64,000 bases of DNA from Bacteroides thetaiotaomicron VPI-5482 (GTDB lineage: Bacteria; Bacteroidota; Bacteroidia; Bacteroidales; Bacteroidaceae), in the NCBI RefSeq assembly GCF_000011065.1, contig NC_004663.1:5642001-5706000 (forward strand), written 5' to 3'. Every line of letters starts with the position of its first letter. Positions within the stretch are counted from its first letter, which is position 1. This document shows positions 43,647 to 53,256 of this stretch, piece after piece. The translations under genes and the position numbers were made by a program. The notes below the pieces were generated by a model. It searched no databases. It had not been told where the DNA came from and saw only the letters and a list, made by a program, of their open reading frames with translations.

Positions 43647-44530
43647 TATTTTACTGCTTCTACTGTATATCCCTGTTTTTTCAGTAAGCTTAATAAGCCT
43701 TTATTACCCGGCAGGTGCAAAGCGCCGACTGCAACGAAGGTAGGAGCGGCTTTCATGATAGCCGGTAGTTTCTGTGCCCATGTTTTATTGCGGTCGTAAA
43801 TTAGGGCATCTTCTTCTGTGGGAAGTGCATCACATTGATTTCCTTTACGCTCTTCGTTGATTTTCAACATGGTTTCCAAATCTTGTTTCATGTAGGCATC
43901 TGTCAGTCTTTTGAGGCTTTCCACCTCTTTGTCGATGTTATTGAGGGTACACATGAGCAGTTGGGCTTGGCGTTGCAGGGAAATTCCATTGTATAGCAGG
44001 TTAAACTGGAAATCCGGAGTTTCCAGTCCATCCACTTTTTTTCCTTTTTGTGTTGCCTGAGTCTGGAAATAAGTATCGAGCTGTTCTTGCGGATTATAGT
44101 TTCCGATGTGCTTGATGTACGCCACTACTGCTATGTTGTTCAGTAAGAAAGCCGGTTTGATTTTGGGTGCCATGTTGAGGTCCATCATCAGGTTCTCCTT
44201 GCAGAATTTATTAGCGGTTTCGTAATCTTCCGGTGAGAGGAGGGTAGTCAGAGTCGTATCGCTTTCTATCATCATCATTTTCTGCATCTTCTGGATGGTG
44301 GCCGGAGACTGGATATCCGACATTTTCAGTTCTCCATATACCTGTTGTGTTTCATCCATCGCTTTCTGTAGTCCGGTAATGCCGTCTTTGACACTCAACG
44401 GAGCGAGATGGTGAGTCCCCATAATGTATGAAGGGCTGCTAAGTCCGTTACCAGATACTTTCCATAAAAGCTGTGCGTTTGCGCTTAACGCTACGCAGAT
44501 AAATATGACTGCTCCAATAAACGATTTCAT
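43646..44530 (-). CDS. TraB/GumN-family exported protein
   Basis: 294 aa with signal peptide MKSFIGAVIFICVALSANAQ. The family signature is SPSYIMGTHHLAPLSV at the start and KLPAIMKAAPTFVAVGALHL, then PGNKGLLSLLKKQGYTVE, at the end. TraB/GumN members are proposed metal-dependent proteases with two GxxH motifs, and both are present (GTHH, GALHL). It is periplasmic, with unknown substrate. Confidence 0.9.
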   Translation of the reverse strand: MKSFIGAVIFICVALSANAQLLWKVSGNGLSSPSYIMGTHHLAPLSVKDGITGLQKAMDETQQVYGELKMSDIQSPATIQKMQKMMMIESDTTLTTLLSPEDYETANKFCKENLMMDLNMAPKIKPAFLLNNIAVVAYIKHIGNYNPQEQLDTYFQTQATQKGKKVDGLETPDFQFNLLYNGISLQRQAQLLMCTLNNIDKEVESLKRLTDAYMKQDLETMLKINEERKGNQCDALPTEEDALIYDRNKTWAQKLPAIMKAAPTFVAVGALHLPGNKGLLSLLKKQGYTVEAVK

Positions 44531-44556
44531 GATTCTATATGTTTTTAAGTTGATAA

Positions 44557-45069
44557 TCAGCGTATTCTTCCTCCGGATATCCAGTGTCTGGTGTAATAGT
44601 CTTCGCTCAGTCGACTGACAATCACTCCTTTGCTGGTACTGGCATGAATGAATTTCCCATTTTTGAGATAGATACCTACGTGAGCTACCTTTTTTCGGGA
44701 ACGGCTACTGCTGAAGAATACCAGATCGCCTTCTCGCAAATTCCGTTTGGCGACTTTGGTACTTTCTTTTCTCAGGTCTTCGGTATTTCGCGGAACCTGA
44801 GTACGGTATACTTTCCGGTATATCTGGTAGGTGAGTCCCGAACAGTCGGTACCGCGTTTTGAATCACCGCCTCCACGATAAGGAACACCAATCCATTCGG
44901 CCGATTCCAGATAGAGTTTGTGGTTATCTTCCATATTGATGTCCACGCCCAGCAGGATGGAGGCGCGTGCCAGTGCCTGGTAATCCAGACGGGGAGCAGA
45001 CGTGCGGCAGGAACTAAGGATAAAGATCAGTCCTGTCAGTATGAAGATTAGTTTGAAGTTCACTCCCAT
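44557..45069 (-). CDS. NlpC/P60 cell-wall peptidase lipoprotein
   Basis: 170 aa, lipobox ILSSC (Cys21). The papain-like NlpC/P60 domain has Cys76 (RGTDCSGLTYQIY), His130 (KKVAHVGIYL) and His142 (KFIHAST), the complete catalytic set of DL-endopeptidases that cut peptidoglycan stem peptides. It is a single-domain enzyme similar in size to Spr/MepS. It is encoded 26 bases before the TraB/GumN gene. Confidence 0.93.
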   Translation of the reverse strand: MGVNFKLIFILTGLIFILSSCRTSAPRLDYQALARASILLGVDINMEDNHKLYLESAEWIGVPYRGGGDSKRGTDCSGLTYQIYRKVYRTQVPRNTEDLRKESTKVAKRNLREGDLVFFSSSRSRKKVAHVGIYLKNGKFIHASTSKGVIVSRLSEDYYTRHWISGGRIR

Positions 45070-45111
45070 CGGCTATCTTTCTTTTCGTATATCGTAAAAT
45101 TATAAGTAACT

Positions 45112-45816
45112 TTATTCTTCTACATTGAAGTAGTCTTCCAGTTCTTTTTCAGCTGAATTATTCTCATTCATAATATCCCGGATGATGACGCCATTCTCCA
45201 GCAGGGCAATACGCGGACATACATCTATCGTATGATTCAGATTGTGGCTGGAAATGATTACAGTTGCATTATGCTCTTCGCTGTACTTTTTGAGCATATG
45301 TTTGATAATGGATTGCGAACTGGGATCGAGGAAGTTGAACGGTTCGTCGAGTATCAGCAACTGAGGATAATGAAGCATGGCGGAGATGATGCCGATTTTC
45401 TGTTTATTACCGGCTGAGTAGTTACGGATCAGTTTCTTTTGTCCGATCACTTCTCCGCTCATCAGACGTTCGAACGGCAGAAGGCGTTCGTCCACCTCTT
45501 CTTTTTTCAGTCCGTACATTTTCCCGATAAAATAGAAATACTCTTCCGGGGTAAGGTAGTCTATCAGAAATCCATCGTCAATGAAAGCACCTGTGAAGTT
45601 TTTCCAGTCTTCACTTTGACTGACGTCAATTTCGTTAATGACGACATTCCCATTATCCGCTTTCAGTAAGTCGAGCATCAACCGGAAAAGTGTTGTTTTA
45701 CCGGCACCGTTGTTTCCTACCAATCCGAGCATATCGCCTTGATTGATTTCATAGTGATCTATGTTCACGGCTAACTTTTCGCCGAATTTCTTTTGAAGAT
45801 TATTGATGCTTATCAT
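45112..45816 (-). CDS. ABC transporter ATP-binding protein
   Basis: 234 aa from the ATG at 45816 (MISINNLQKKFG); an upstream in-frame start at 45855 adds a segment without homology. Walker A is GNNGAGKTTL, the signature NYSAGNKQKIGI and Walker B LLILDEPF, as in single-domain exporter ATPases of the CcmA type. It follows the DUF5687 membrane-protein gene by about 50 bases and is its likely energiser. Confidence 0.92.
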   Translation of the reverse strand: MISINNLQKKFGEKLAVNIDHYEINQGDMLGLVGNNGAGKTTLFRLMLDLLKADNGNVVINEIDVSQSEDWKNFTGAFIDDGFLIDYLTPEEYFYFIGKMYGLKKEEVDERLLPFERLMSGEVIGQKKLIRNYSAGNKQKIGIISAMLHYPQLLILDEPFNFLDPSSQSIIKHMLKKYSEEHNATVIISSHNLNHTIDVCPRIALLENGVIIRDIMNENNSAEKELEDYFNVEE

Positions 45817-45866
45817 TGTCTTGGTATTTTTATCGTAAATGATTAATCGGTTCAATCGTAAATCTC

Positions 45867-47360
45867 TTATTGGCGACTGTCTCTGAAGCCTTCCATATTC
45901 TCGTATCTCCGTTTCATGAAACGCTTATAGACGTTTCTGATCCAAAGCGGAGAAGTCAGTGTGAATCCAAGCCCGATGGCGAACAGGATAGAGTAGGCGG
46001 CCGTTTCACCCAGAAACGCATTCAACACAGAATACAGGATCAACGGGATACCGAAAGCTCCGAAGTTGACAACCATTTGTATGGCGCTGTTGGTCTGGCG
46101 GCTTGTCACTTTCTCGTTCAGTGCTACGGTCTGCTTATTGTAAACAGCCAGTTGGAAGAAACAAAAATAGATAAAACCGGTGGTATAGAAGAACCAGGCA
46201 AAGATACCCAGTAAGGGAACTTTATCCATTACAATGGCGGGAATCATCAGGACAAATGGGACGATCTCGCCGATAGTATAGATATAATATTTTGCTTTCA
46301 GCAGACTCATGATGGATTCTTTGCGGGACATTAGTCCATCGATGTAATTGCCTTCGAAGGACATGAGTTGCGAAAGGATGATCATGCCGAATACGGCAAA
46401 GTTGTAAACACAGATAAAGGTAGTCATGGTGCTCGTGTCATAAAGGCTTGAAAAGCTCAACAGGCAGGAGAAGGCGATGACTACAAGGAGAACATTGCGC
46501 AATGCACCTTTGCAACGCCGGTTGCGCAAAAGCATTTTTAATTCCAACCGCATATATTCACCAACTTCTCCGTATCGCTCGAAGAATTTGTATTCTGAAA
46601 CATGCTTGATGCGGGTATCATCTACTTTTGCCAATTCGGCGTAGATGAGGCCGGACATGATTTTGCGGTTAATCAGCCATAAGATGGCTATGACAAGAAT
46701 GGTACCGAGGAAACAGAGAATATTCCCGTTGATATATCCGTCGCCCAGGTCCATAAAGAAGTAGAACAGGGGACTGTCTTCGGGAATAAAGGCAAGGCAG
46801 CCCAGTCCACCGTAGAAAGCGATGGGGAGCAGCACCCACCAAATACGTTCATTGATTAGTGTGCGACATAACAAGTACCAGTAATTGTTGGCAACGATCA
46901 AAAGCCAGATGCCTATGAGATAGGTGAGTACACCTGAGATACCGAAATATTTGGTAATGGTAATGAAGGAAAAGGGGACGAACATAAACAACCAGAACAG
47001 GTTGAACAGACTAAGTCCCGAACGGATAAGCAGGAAATCGATGATCCGATTTCGTTTAACCGGCAACAGGAGGTAAGGTTTTACCTCCTGCGTCGGTGTC
47101 TTTTGGAACGGAATACGCAAGAGGAAGTCAAGTGCCAGAATAAATATCAGGGCAACGGCATTCATTACATGATATGGTTCCCGGTTGGGAACCATATCTG
47201 CAAAACCGAATGCAAACGTCGTACCGAAGAATATCAGGTATCCTGCCCAAAAAGCAACCCCGATATATCCGAATATTTTGGCAACTTTGTTCTTTTCATA
47301 CATCGGATGCCGTTTGGAGGCGAGCCGTCCATGTTTGCGTAATTCGTTAAATATCATCAT
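45867..47360 (-). CDS. DUF5687-type integral membrane protein (ABC permease candidate)
   Basis: 497 aa with about 11-12 hydrophobic segments in an ABC-2-like arrangement. It starts with a cytoplasmic MMIFNELRKHGRLASKRHP and ends RRYENMEGFRDSRQ. The family is of unknown function, usually next to a lone ATPase, as here. The exported substrate is unknown. Confidence 0.8.
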   Translation of the reverse strand: MMIFNELRKHGRLASKRHPMYEKNKVAKIFGYIGVAFWAGYLIFFGTTFAFGFADMVPNREPYHVMNAVALIFILALDFLLRIPFQKTPTQEVKPYLLLPVKRNRIIDFLLIRSGLSLFNLFWLFMFVPFSFITITKYFGISGVLTYLIGIWLLIVANNYWYLLCRTLINERIWWVLLPIAFYGGLGCLAFIPEDSPLFYFFMDLGDGYINGNILCFLGTILVIAILWLINRKIMSGLIYAELAKVDDTRIKHVSEYKFFERYGEVGEYMRLELKMLLRNRRCKGALRNVLLVVIAFSCLLSFSSLYDTSTMTTFICVYNFAVFGMIILSQLMSFEGNYIDGLMSRKESIMSLLKAKYYIYTIGEIVPFVLMIPAIVMDKVPLLGIFAWFFYTTGFIYFCFFQLAVYNKQTVALNEKVTSRQTNSAIQMVVNFGAFGIPLILYSVLNAFLGETAAYSILFAIGLGFTLTSPLWIRNVYKRFMKRRYENMEGFRDSRQ

Positions 47361-47382
47361 ACTGTTGGTATGCTATAAAAGT

Positions 47383-50223
47383 TTATTTAGCTTCTTCTTC
47401 AGGTACGGTCATGATGACTTGGATTTCGTTGTTCTGTTTCATCAGCTTGGCAAGGAATTCCTGTACATCTTTTGCTGTGATGCTGTTGACCAACGTTTCA
47501 TAGTCTTTTGTATAATCGATACCTGTGTAGAAATACTCATCCAGATTGCCCAGCCAGTAGCCGTTTTCCTTTTGGGCGTCTTTGTATTTTTTCAGCATAT
47601 ACTCTTTGATCTTCTGCATGTGTTCGGCAGACGGACCTTCTTTGGCCATTTTTTCCAACTGTTCGATGACGATGCCCGATAGTTTGTCTTTCTTGGCCGG
47701 ATCGGTCTGGAATACAATCTGAAGCACGAGTTGTTCTTTCGGATATTTGGTGAGGCTTCCGCTGCAGCTTACGCCATAAGTACCGCCTTCTTTCTCACGG
47801 ATTTCTGCGGTGTAAACCATATCCAATGCCTGATCGAGGATGCTGAGAGTAAGGTTGTTGCGTAAATCATATTTGCAAGTACCGTTGAACAGGAACATGA
47901 TGGTTGCCATCGGTGTTTCTTGTTTCTTGGCAAACTCGTTCTTGTATTGACCTTTGCGGATTTCCATCTTCGTATCTTTGAAAGTCTCTTTGCGATTGAT
48001 AGATGGCAGACCACCCAGATATTTGGCGATCATCGGTTTCATTTTCTCAACATCAATGTTTCCTACAAAGTAGAATGTAAAGTCGCTCGCATCTTTGAAA
48101 CGGTCTTTGTACATTTCCATTACACGGTCATAGTCGATCTTGTCCACCATGTTTTCTTTCATGCTGAAAGAACGTGGGTGATTGCCGTACAATGCATAAG
48201 AGACTGTATCACTGAATGCGGTCATCGGATTAGCGTCAGCATTCTGCAATTCGGCTTTCATGCGGTTCTTGTATGATTCGAATGCTTCGTTGTCCTTGCG
48301 GGGAGCAGTGAAAGTCAGATAAGTCAGCTGCATCATTGTTTCAAAGTCCTTCGGAGAACAACTGCCGGAAACCGTTTCTGTTGTTGCGCTCACACCGGCT
48401 CCTACAGAAGCACGTTTGCCTGCAAGTGCTTTACTCAAATCTACTTTGCTGAAGTTACCGATACCACCAACCATTGCTACGCTGTTGATTTGAGAGATAT
48501 TCAGAATCTCTTTGTCGGGGAACTGGCTGCTACCACCAAGACTGGTACCTTTCATCAGAATCTGGTCAGCTTTGTAGTCGGTTGTTTTGATATATACTTT
48601 CACACCGTTGGACAGAACAAGTTTTGTTGTTCCGTAAATATCTCCGGCTTTTTCAGAAACGATCTTTCCGCCTTTCGGCTCTTCTTTCAGCAATGGTTCG
48701 TTAGAAACTTTGTCTTCGTAAGGCTTCAGATCGAAAGATTTCATTTGTTTCAGCAAAGCAGCGATTTCTTCTTTCGTCGGGTATTTTACACCTTCCTTCT
48801 CCGGACCTGCCAACAGTACTACCTGATTGTTGTCAGTGATCAGCTGTTGCATCACTTGATTGATAGCCGCTACCGGAATGTTTGGAGCCAGCTGATTCAT
48901 CATTGCATATTCGTATTCAATGCCCGGCATCGGTTCATTGTCAAGGAAGTTACTGATGTATTCGTTGACATAAGTGTCGTTTTTCATCTTTTCGCGTTCA
49001 TTGTAAGCAGATTCTACGCGTTGCAGATAGTTGGCACGGGCACGGTCATATTCAGTTTCGGTGAATCCGAAGCGGCGTGCGCGTTCAGTTTCTTCGAGAA
49101 TCGTTTTCATGGCCAGTTCGATACCATCGATTTTGCTGCTGGCGTCTACTCCGAAAGCATTTTTGGTCTTGGCTACGAAGAAGTCGCCATAACCTGCACT
49201 TGCACCTGTAAAAGGAGGATTCGCTTGCTGACGGATTTCTGCCAAACGGCTGTTCAGCATTGTAACTCCCATGCTAATCATGTATTGAATGCCGTAATAG
49301 TTGATTGTATTCTTCAGTGAATCCGGGAAGGCTTCGCTCTTGAAGAAGAAGCTGATGGAAGGAGTTTCGATTTCCTTGTCCGTACCGATAAAGATTTGCG
49401 GTTCCTGATTGTCTGCTACCGGATAGTAGATACGTTCAGCCGGATTCACCGGAGCTTTCACGTCTGCAAATACCTTTTTCAGCTTTGCTTCCATTTCATC
49501 TACATTGATGTCGCCGACAATCATGATACCTTGCAGGTCCGGACGGTACCATTTCGCATAGTAGTCACGGATGTCCTGATAAGGGAAATTGTTGATTACA
49601 TCGAGGCTTCCGATTGGCATACAGTCTGCATATTTGGAATCCGGATACATGACAGGCAGGGCATTGGTCATGATGCGCTGCATACCACTGTTACGGCTTC
49701 TCCATTCTTCACGGATCACACCACGTTCTTTGTCGATTTCCTTGTCGGCAAGGTTGATGGCGCTTGACCAGTCGTGCAGGATCAGCAGACAAGAGTCTAC
49801 TACACTGACGTTGTCGGTAGGTACATTGCTGATTCGGTATACTGTTTTGTCGATACTGGTGTATGCATTCAGGTTTGTTCCGAACTTGATACCTTTAGTC
49901 TCACACCAAGGCACGATGCCCAGTCCGGTTTCATCACCCGGGAAGTTTTTTGTTCCGTTGAAAGCCATGTGTTCAAGGAAGTGAGCCAAACCGCGCTGTT
50001 GCGGCTCTTCAAGGATGGAACCCACTTTCTGTGCAATGTGAAATTCGACGCGTTTTTCTGGGAGTGCGTTGTGTCGGATGTAATAAGTAAGCCCGTTGTC
50101 AAGTTTACCTATGCGGACATTTTTGTCCACGGGCAGTGTTTGCATAGGTTGTGCAAGCACGAGTTGGAAGTTGCAGCATATATAGAGAACTGCAATAAAA
50201 AATCCACGTAATAAATGTTTCAT
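47383..50223 (-). CDS. M16-family zinc metalloprotease (insulinase-like, two-repeat)
   Basis: 946 aa with a signal peptide (residues 1-24, ending VLAQ). The inverted zinc motif is HFLEH (His81, Glu84, His85) with the distal Glu expected near 160 (KERGVIREEWRS). Two M16 N/C pairs follow (~30-480 and ~510-946), giving the clam-shell of pitrilysin-type enzymes; the second half lacks HxxEH and is structural. It is a periplasmic peptide-degrading enzyme. Confidence 0.93.
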   Translation of the reverse strand: MKHLLRGFFIAVLYICCNFQLVLAQPMQTLPVDKNVRIGKLDNGLTYYIRHNALPEKRVEFHIAQKVGSILEEPQQRGLAHFLEHMAFNGTKNFPGDETGLGIVPWCETKGIKFGTNLNAYTSIDKTVYRISNVPTDNVSVVDSCLLILHDWSSAINLADKEIDKERGVIREEWRSRNSGMQRIMTNALPVMYPDSKYADCMPIGSLDVINNFPYQDIRDYYAKWYRPDLQGIMIVGDINVDEMEAKLKKVFADVKAPVNPAERIYYPVADNQEPQIFIGTDKEIETPSISFFFKSEAFPDSLKNTINYYGIQYMISMGVTMLNSRLAEIRQQANPPFTGASAGYGDFFVAKTKNAFGVDASSKIDGIELAMKTILEETERARRFGFTETEYDRARANYLQRVESAYNEREKMKNDTYVNEYISNFLDNEPMPGIEYEYAMMNQLAPNIPVAAINQVMQQLITDNNQVVLLAGPEKEGVKYPTKEEIAALLKQMKSFDLKPYEDKVSNEPLLKEEPKGGKIVSEKAGDIYGTTKLVLSNGVKVYIKTTDYKADQILMKGTSLGGSSQFPDKEILNISQINSVAMVGGIGNFSKVDLSKALAGKRASVGAGVSATTETVSGSCSPKDFETMMQLTYLTFTAPRKDNEAFESYKNRMKAELQNADANPMTAFSDTVSYALYGNHPRSFSMKENMVDKIDYDRVMEMYKDRFKDASDFTFYFVGNIDVEKMKPMIAKYLGGLPSINRKETFKDTKMEIRKGQYKNEFAKKQETPMATIMFLFNGTCKYDLRNNLTLSILDQALDMVYTAEIREKEGGTYGVSCSGSLTKYPKEQLVLQIVFQTDPAKKDKLSGIVIEQLEKMAKEGPSAEHMQKIKEYMLKKYKDAQKENGYWLGNLDEYFYTGIDYTKDYETLVNSITAKDVQEFLAKLMKQNNEIQVIMTVPEEEAK

Positions 50224-50305
50224 GTTCTATTTAGTTTATAAAAAAGTTGTTTGAAATATCTGTCGTATTCTTTTGTGTATAATCACAAACGGGCAGAAAA
50301 AAGAG

Positions 50306-51106
50306 TTATTTGATAGCTTCCCGTATTCTGACTAATTTCGTTAATAGTCCTTCCAGAAGGTCCAGCTTCAACATGTTTGCTCCGTCGCTCTTGGCTACGG
50401 CGGGGTTTTCGTGTGTTTCGATAAAGATACCGTCGGCTCCTACGGCGATGCCGGCTTTGGCTACGGTTTCGATCAGTTGGGGCATACCACCGGTCACTCC
50501 GCTGGTCTGGTTGGGTTGCTGCAATGAATGGGTGACATCCAGTATGACCGGATAACCGAACGTTTGCATTTCCGGAATCCCCCGGTAGTCTACTACAAGG
50601 TCCTGATAACCGAAGGTTGTTCCGCGTTCGGTCAGCATCACGTTCTTGTTGCCTGCTTCCACCACTTTGTCAGCGGCAAACTGCATGGCGAGCGGAGAGA
50701 GGAACTGTCCTTTCTTGATGTTAATCGTCTTACCCGTTTTAGCAGCAGCAACCAGTAAATCCGTCTGACGGCAAAGGAAAGCCGGAATCTGGAGAATGTC
50801 TACGTATTCGGCAGCCATCTCAGCCTCGTCGGCCGAATGGATATCCGTCACTGTGGGCACTCCGAAAGTATCATGTACCTTTTTCAGCACTTTGAGTGCC
50901 TTCTCGTCACCGATACCTGTGAATGAATCAAGACGCGAACGGTTTGCCTTGCGGTAAGAACCTTTGAATACATAAGGAATCTGTAATTTTTCAGTGACTC
51001 CGACCACACGCTCAGCGATGCGCATTGCCATCTCTTCACCTTCTATTACACATGGACCGGCCAGCAGAAAGAAGTTACCGGCAGGATTGTTCTTAAGTTC
51101 GATCAT
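50306..51106 (-). CDS. kdsA: 3-deoxy-8-phosphooctulonate (KDO-8-P) synthase
   Basis: 266 aa. It condenses phosphoenolpyruvate with arabinose 5-phosphate in the KDO branch of lipopolysaccharide synthesis. Motifs include LLAGPCVIEGE, YVFKGSYRKANRSR, TDIHSADEAE and VMLTERGTTFGY. It is encoded between a lipid kinase and an M16 protease gene. Confidence 0.96.
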   Translation of the reverse strand: MIELKNNPAGNFFLLAGPCVIEGEEMAMRIAERVVGVTEKLQIPYVFKGSYRKANRSRLDSFTGIGDEKALKVLKKVHDTFGVPTVTDIHSADEAEMAAEYVDILQIPAFLCRQTDLLVAAAKTGKTINIKKGQFLSPLAMQFAADKVVEAGNKNVMLTERGTTFGYQDLVVDYRGIPEMQTFGYPVILDVTHSLQQPNQTSGVTGGMPQLIETVAKAGIAVGADGIFIETHENPAVAKSDGANMLKLDLLEGLLTKLVRIREAIK

Positions 51107-51189
51107 TTTATTAATTACAAGTTACTAATTACTTATTTATAGTTTCATGAGTGAAGGGCTGTTTTTCGCCAGAAGCCCGGTTCTGTTGG

Positions 51190-52116
51190 CTAATTCGGAA
51201 TAATCAGGGTCGTCTTTTCTGATAATACGCCTATTTCCAGTGGGAAATGTCTTGCCAGCAGGCGACCGTCCAGATCGACGGAAGCATTTTGTGCGCGGAG
51301 CACTTTTACTTTTCTTGTCCGATAGCTTTTCACCATCTTATGGTTCAGGATTCTTCCCTGAATCAGCATCCACAATCCCGAAATGATTTGCAGGAATTCC
51401 GGACGGTAGATGACGGATACATCCAGCCAGCCGTTGTAGGGTACGGCACTCGGAGTCTGTCCCCAGCCCCAGGCGCTTCCTACACATACGGTCATGATGC
51501 GCCCGCGGATGTGCTCGTCATTGATACGAAGGTGCATCCGGTATAGTTTGCGTTCGAATATCAGCGAGAAGAGGGCGGCAACGTACGACAGGAATTTCAC
51601 CCCCCAGAAACGTTTGGTCTGGTCGGTGATTTTCACAATCCTTGCGCCTAGCCCGATGTTGACTGCATTGAGGAAATAACGGCGTTGGTGTTCCTTGCCG
51701 TCGTAGAAGTTGCAGAAGCCTACGTCTATTTTCTTGAGACGGTGGTTGATGATACAGTCTACGGCAGGTTTGTATTCGGTACTGAGTCCCCAGTATTTGG
51801 CAAAGTCATTTCCTATACCGTTCGGAATCATGCCAAGGGCGATGTTCTCCTTGTCTTCGGCATCAGAGAGCATGATACCGTTGATGGCATCGTTCAGCGC
51901 ACCGTCGCCACCTACGATGACAATGGTACGATAGCCGTTGTTCGCCAGAATTTTGGCAAGACGTTCTACAGAACCGAAACCTTCGGATTGTACATAGTCA
52001 TAGTTGACACCTTTGCTGTCCATGTACTCCTTGATTTCTTTCCATCGTTTCTGTACCTTTCGGGTACCTGCTTTGGGGTTGTAGATCACTCCCCATTTTC
52101 CAGGTTCTACACTCAT
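51190..52116 (-). CDS. Diacylglycerol kinase-family lipid kinase
   Basis: 308 aa. The catalytic-domain glycine loop is VIVGGDGALNDAINGI, followed by GMIPNGIGNDFAKYWGL, as in DagK/YegS/LCB5 kinases. The C-terminal half is the beta-sandwich of this fold. It phosphorylates a membrane lipid; the exact substrate is unknown. Confidence 0.92.
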   Translation of the reverse strand: MSVEPGKWGVIYNPKAGTRKVQKRWKEIKEYMDSKGVNYDYVQSEGFGSVERLAKILANNGYRTIVIVGGDGALNDAINGIMLSDAEDKENIALGMIPNGIGNDFAKYWGLSTEYKPAVDCIINHRLKKIDVGFCNFYDGKEHQRRYFLNAVNIGLGARIVKITDQTKRFWGVKFLSYVAALFSLIFERKLYRMHLRINDEHIRGRIMTVCVGSAWGWGQTPSAVPYNGWLDVSVIYRPEFLQIISGLWMLIQGRILNHKMVKSYRTRKVKVLRAQNASVDLDGRLLARHFPLEIGVLSEKTTLIIPN

Positions 52117-52196
52117 AACCGTATTTCTATCCTAACTGTATTAACAATCGCATTTTTTATCTTTCACAGACCATTCGTAAATGACTGGCAAAGATA

Positions 52197-53117
52197 CTAA
52201 TTCCCTCGCAGTTTTTCTATCACAAAGGCTATCTTTTCTTCCATAGGCAGCTCTGCACTGACCCAGTGGATGGTAAATCCCCGACGTTCCATGCCGCGGA
52301 ACCAAGTCATCTGACGTTTGGCGAACTGATGGATGGCCGTCTCCAGCTCAGTGAACATCTCTTCGTAAGTCAGTTTGCCTATGACGTATAACGTCAGGAA
52401 TTTGTATTCCAGTCCGTAATAAATCAAGTCGTCCGGTGAAATGCCTTGTTCTGTTAATCGCCTTACTTCATCCACCATTCCTTCGTCCAGCCGTTGTTTC
52501 AACCGTCGGGTGATCTTCTCGCGACGCAGTTCCCGATCGATATCTACCCCGATGATGAGGCTGTTCAACTTCGGAAACTCCCGTTCGGGAACCGGATGCA
52601 CGGCATAATACTCCTCAATTTCTATCGCACGGATTGCACGTTTCACGGTATCTACATCCGTAGAGTTGTGCAATGTTTTATATTGCTTCAGGATTTCGGT
52701 CAGTTCTTCGAGAGAGTGATTAGCCAGACGGGCACGTAACTCCGGATTTTCCGGTACCGGCATCAGCTTATAGCCTTTCAGTACCGATTCCAGATACATA
52801 CCTGTCCCTCCACATAAAACGGGCAGACAGCCTTTTTGTTTGATGGATTCGTAAGAAATCAGGAAATCCCGCTGATATTCGAAAACATTGTATTTATATC
52901 CGGGATCGGCGATATCAATCAAGTGATAAGGAATTGGATGTCCGTCGACTGTATAATCTGCCAAGTCCTTGCCCGTACCGAGGTCCATTCCCCGATAGAT
53001 CTGACGAGAGTCGGCACTGATAATTTCTGTATTCAGTTCATGGGCTAATGCTGCAGCAAAAGGAGTTTTCCCTGAGGCTGTTGGCCCTAATATGGTGATT
53101 AAATCATAGTCCGGCAT
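52197..53117 (-). CDS. miaA: tRNA dimethylallyltransferase
   Basis: 306 aa from the ATG at 53117. It adds a dimethylallyl group to A37 of tRNAs reading UNN codons. P-loop GPTASGKT is at residues 11-18, then SADSRQIYRGMDLGTGK, LCGGTGMYLESVLKG and the C-terminal FAKRQMTWFRG. A TTG at 53141 in frame overlaps the -7 promoter element and cannot be the start. Confidence 0.96.
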   Translation of the reverse strand: MPDYDLITILGPTASGKTPFAAALAHELNTEIISADSRQIYRGMDLGTGKDLADYTVDGHPIPYHLIDIADPGYKYNVFEYQRDFLISYESIKQKGCLPVLCGGTGMYLESVLKGYKLMPVPENPELRARLANHSLEELTEILKQYKTLHNSTDVDTVKRAIRAIEIEEYYAVHPVPEREFPKLNSLIIGVDIDRELRREKITRRLKQRLDEGMVDEVRRLTEQGISPDDLIYYGLEYKFLTLYVIGKLTYEEMFTELETAIHQFAKRQMTWFRGMERRGFTIHWVSAELPMEEKIAFVIEKLRGN

Positions 53118-53138
53118 AGCTTTATTCTTTAATGACGG

Positions 53139-53146
53139 CAAAAATA
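53139..53146 (-). promoter_or_regulatory. Promoter -7 element of miaA
   Basis: TATTTTTG on the minus strand is an exact TAnnTTTG match, 21 bases before the ATG at 53117. Confidence 0.65.
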
Positions 53147-53256
53147 CAAAATAATTTTGACCCAGTGGGTTATTTGGATGCTTTTATCTGATTATTTAAT
53201 AGGAAGCAGAACTCAAATTTGAACTACATAAAAGTTTGAAGAAGCGTTGAGAAAAG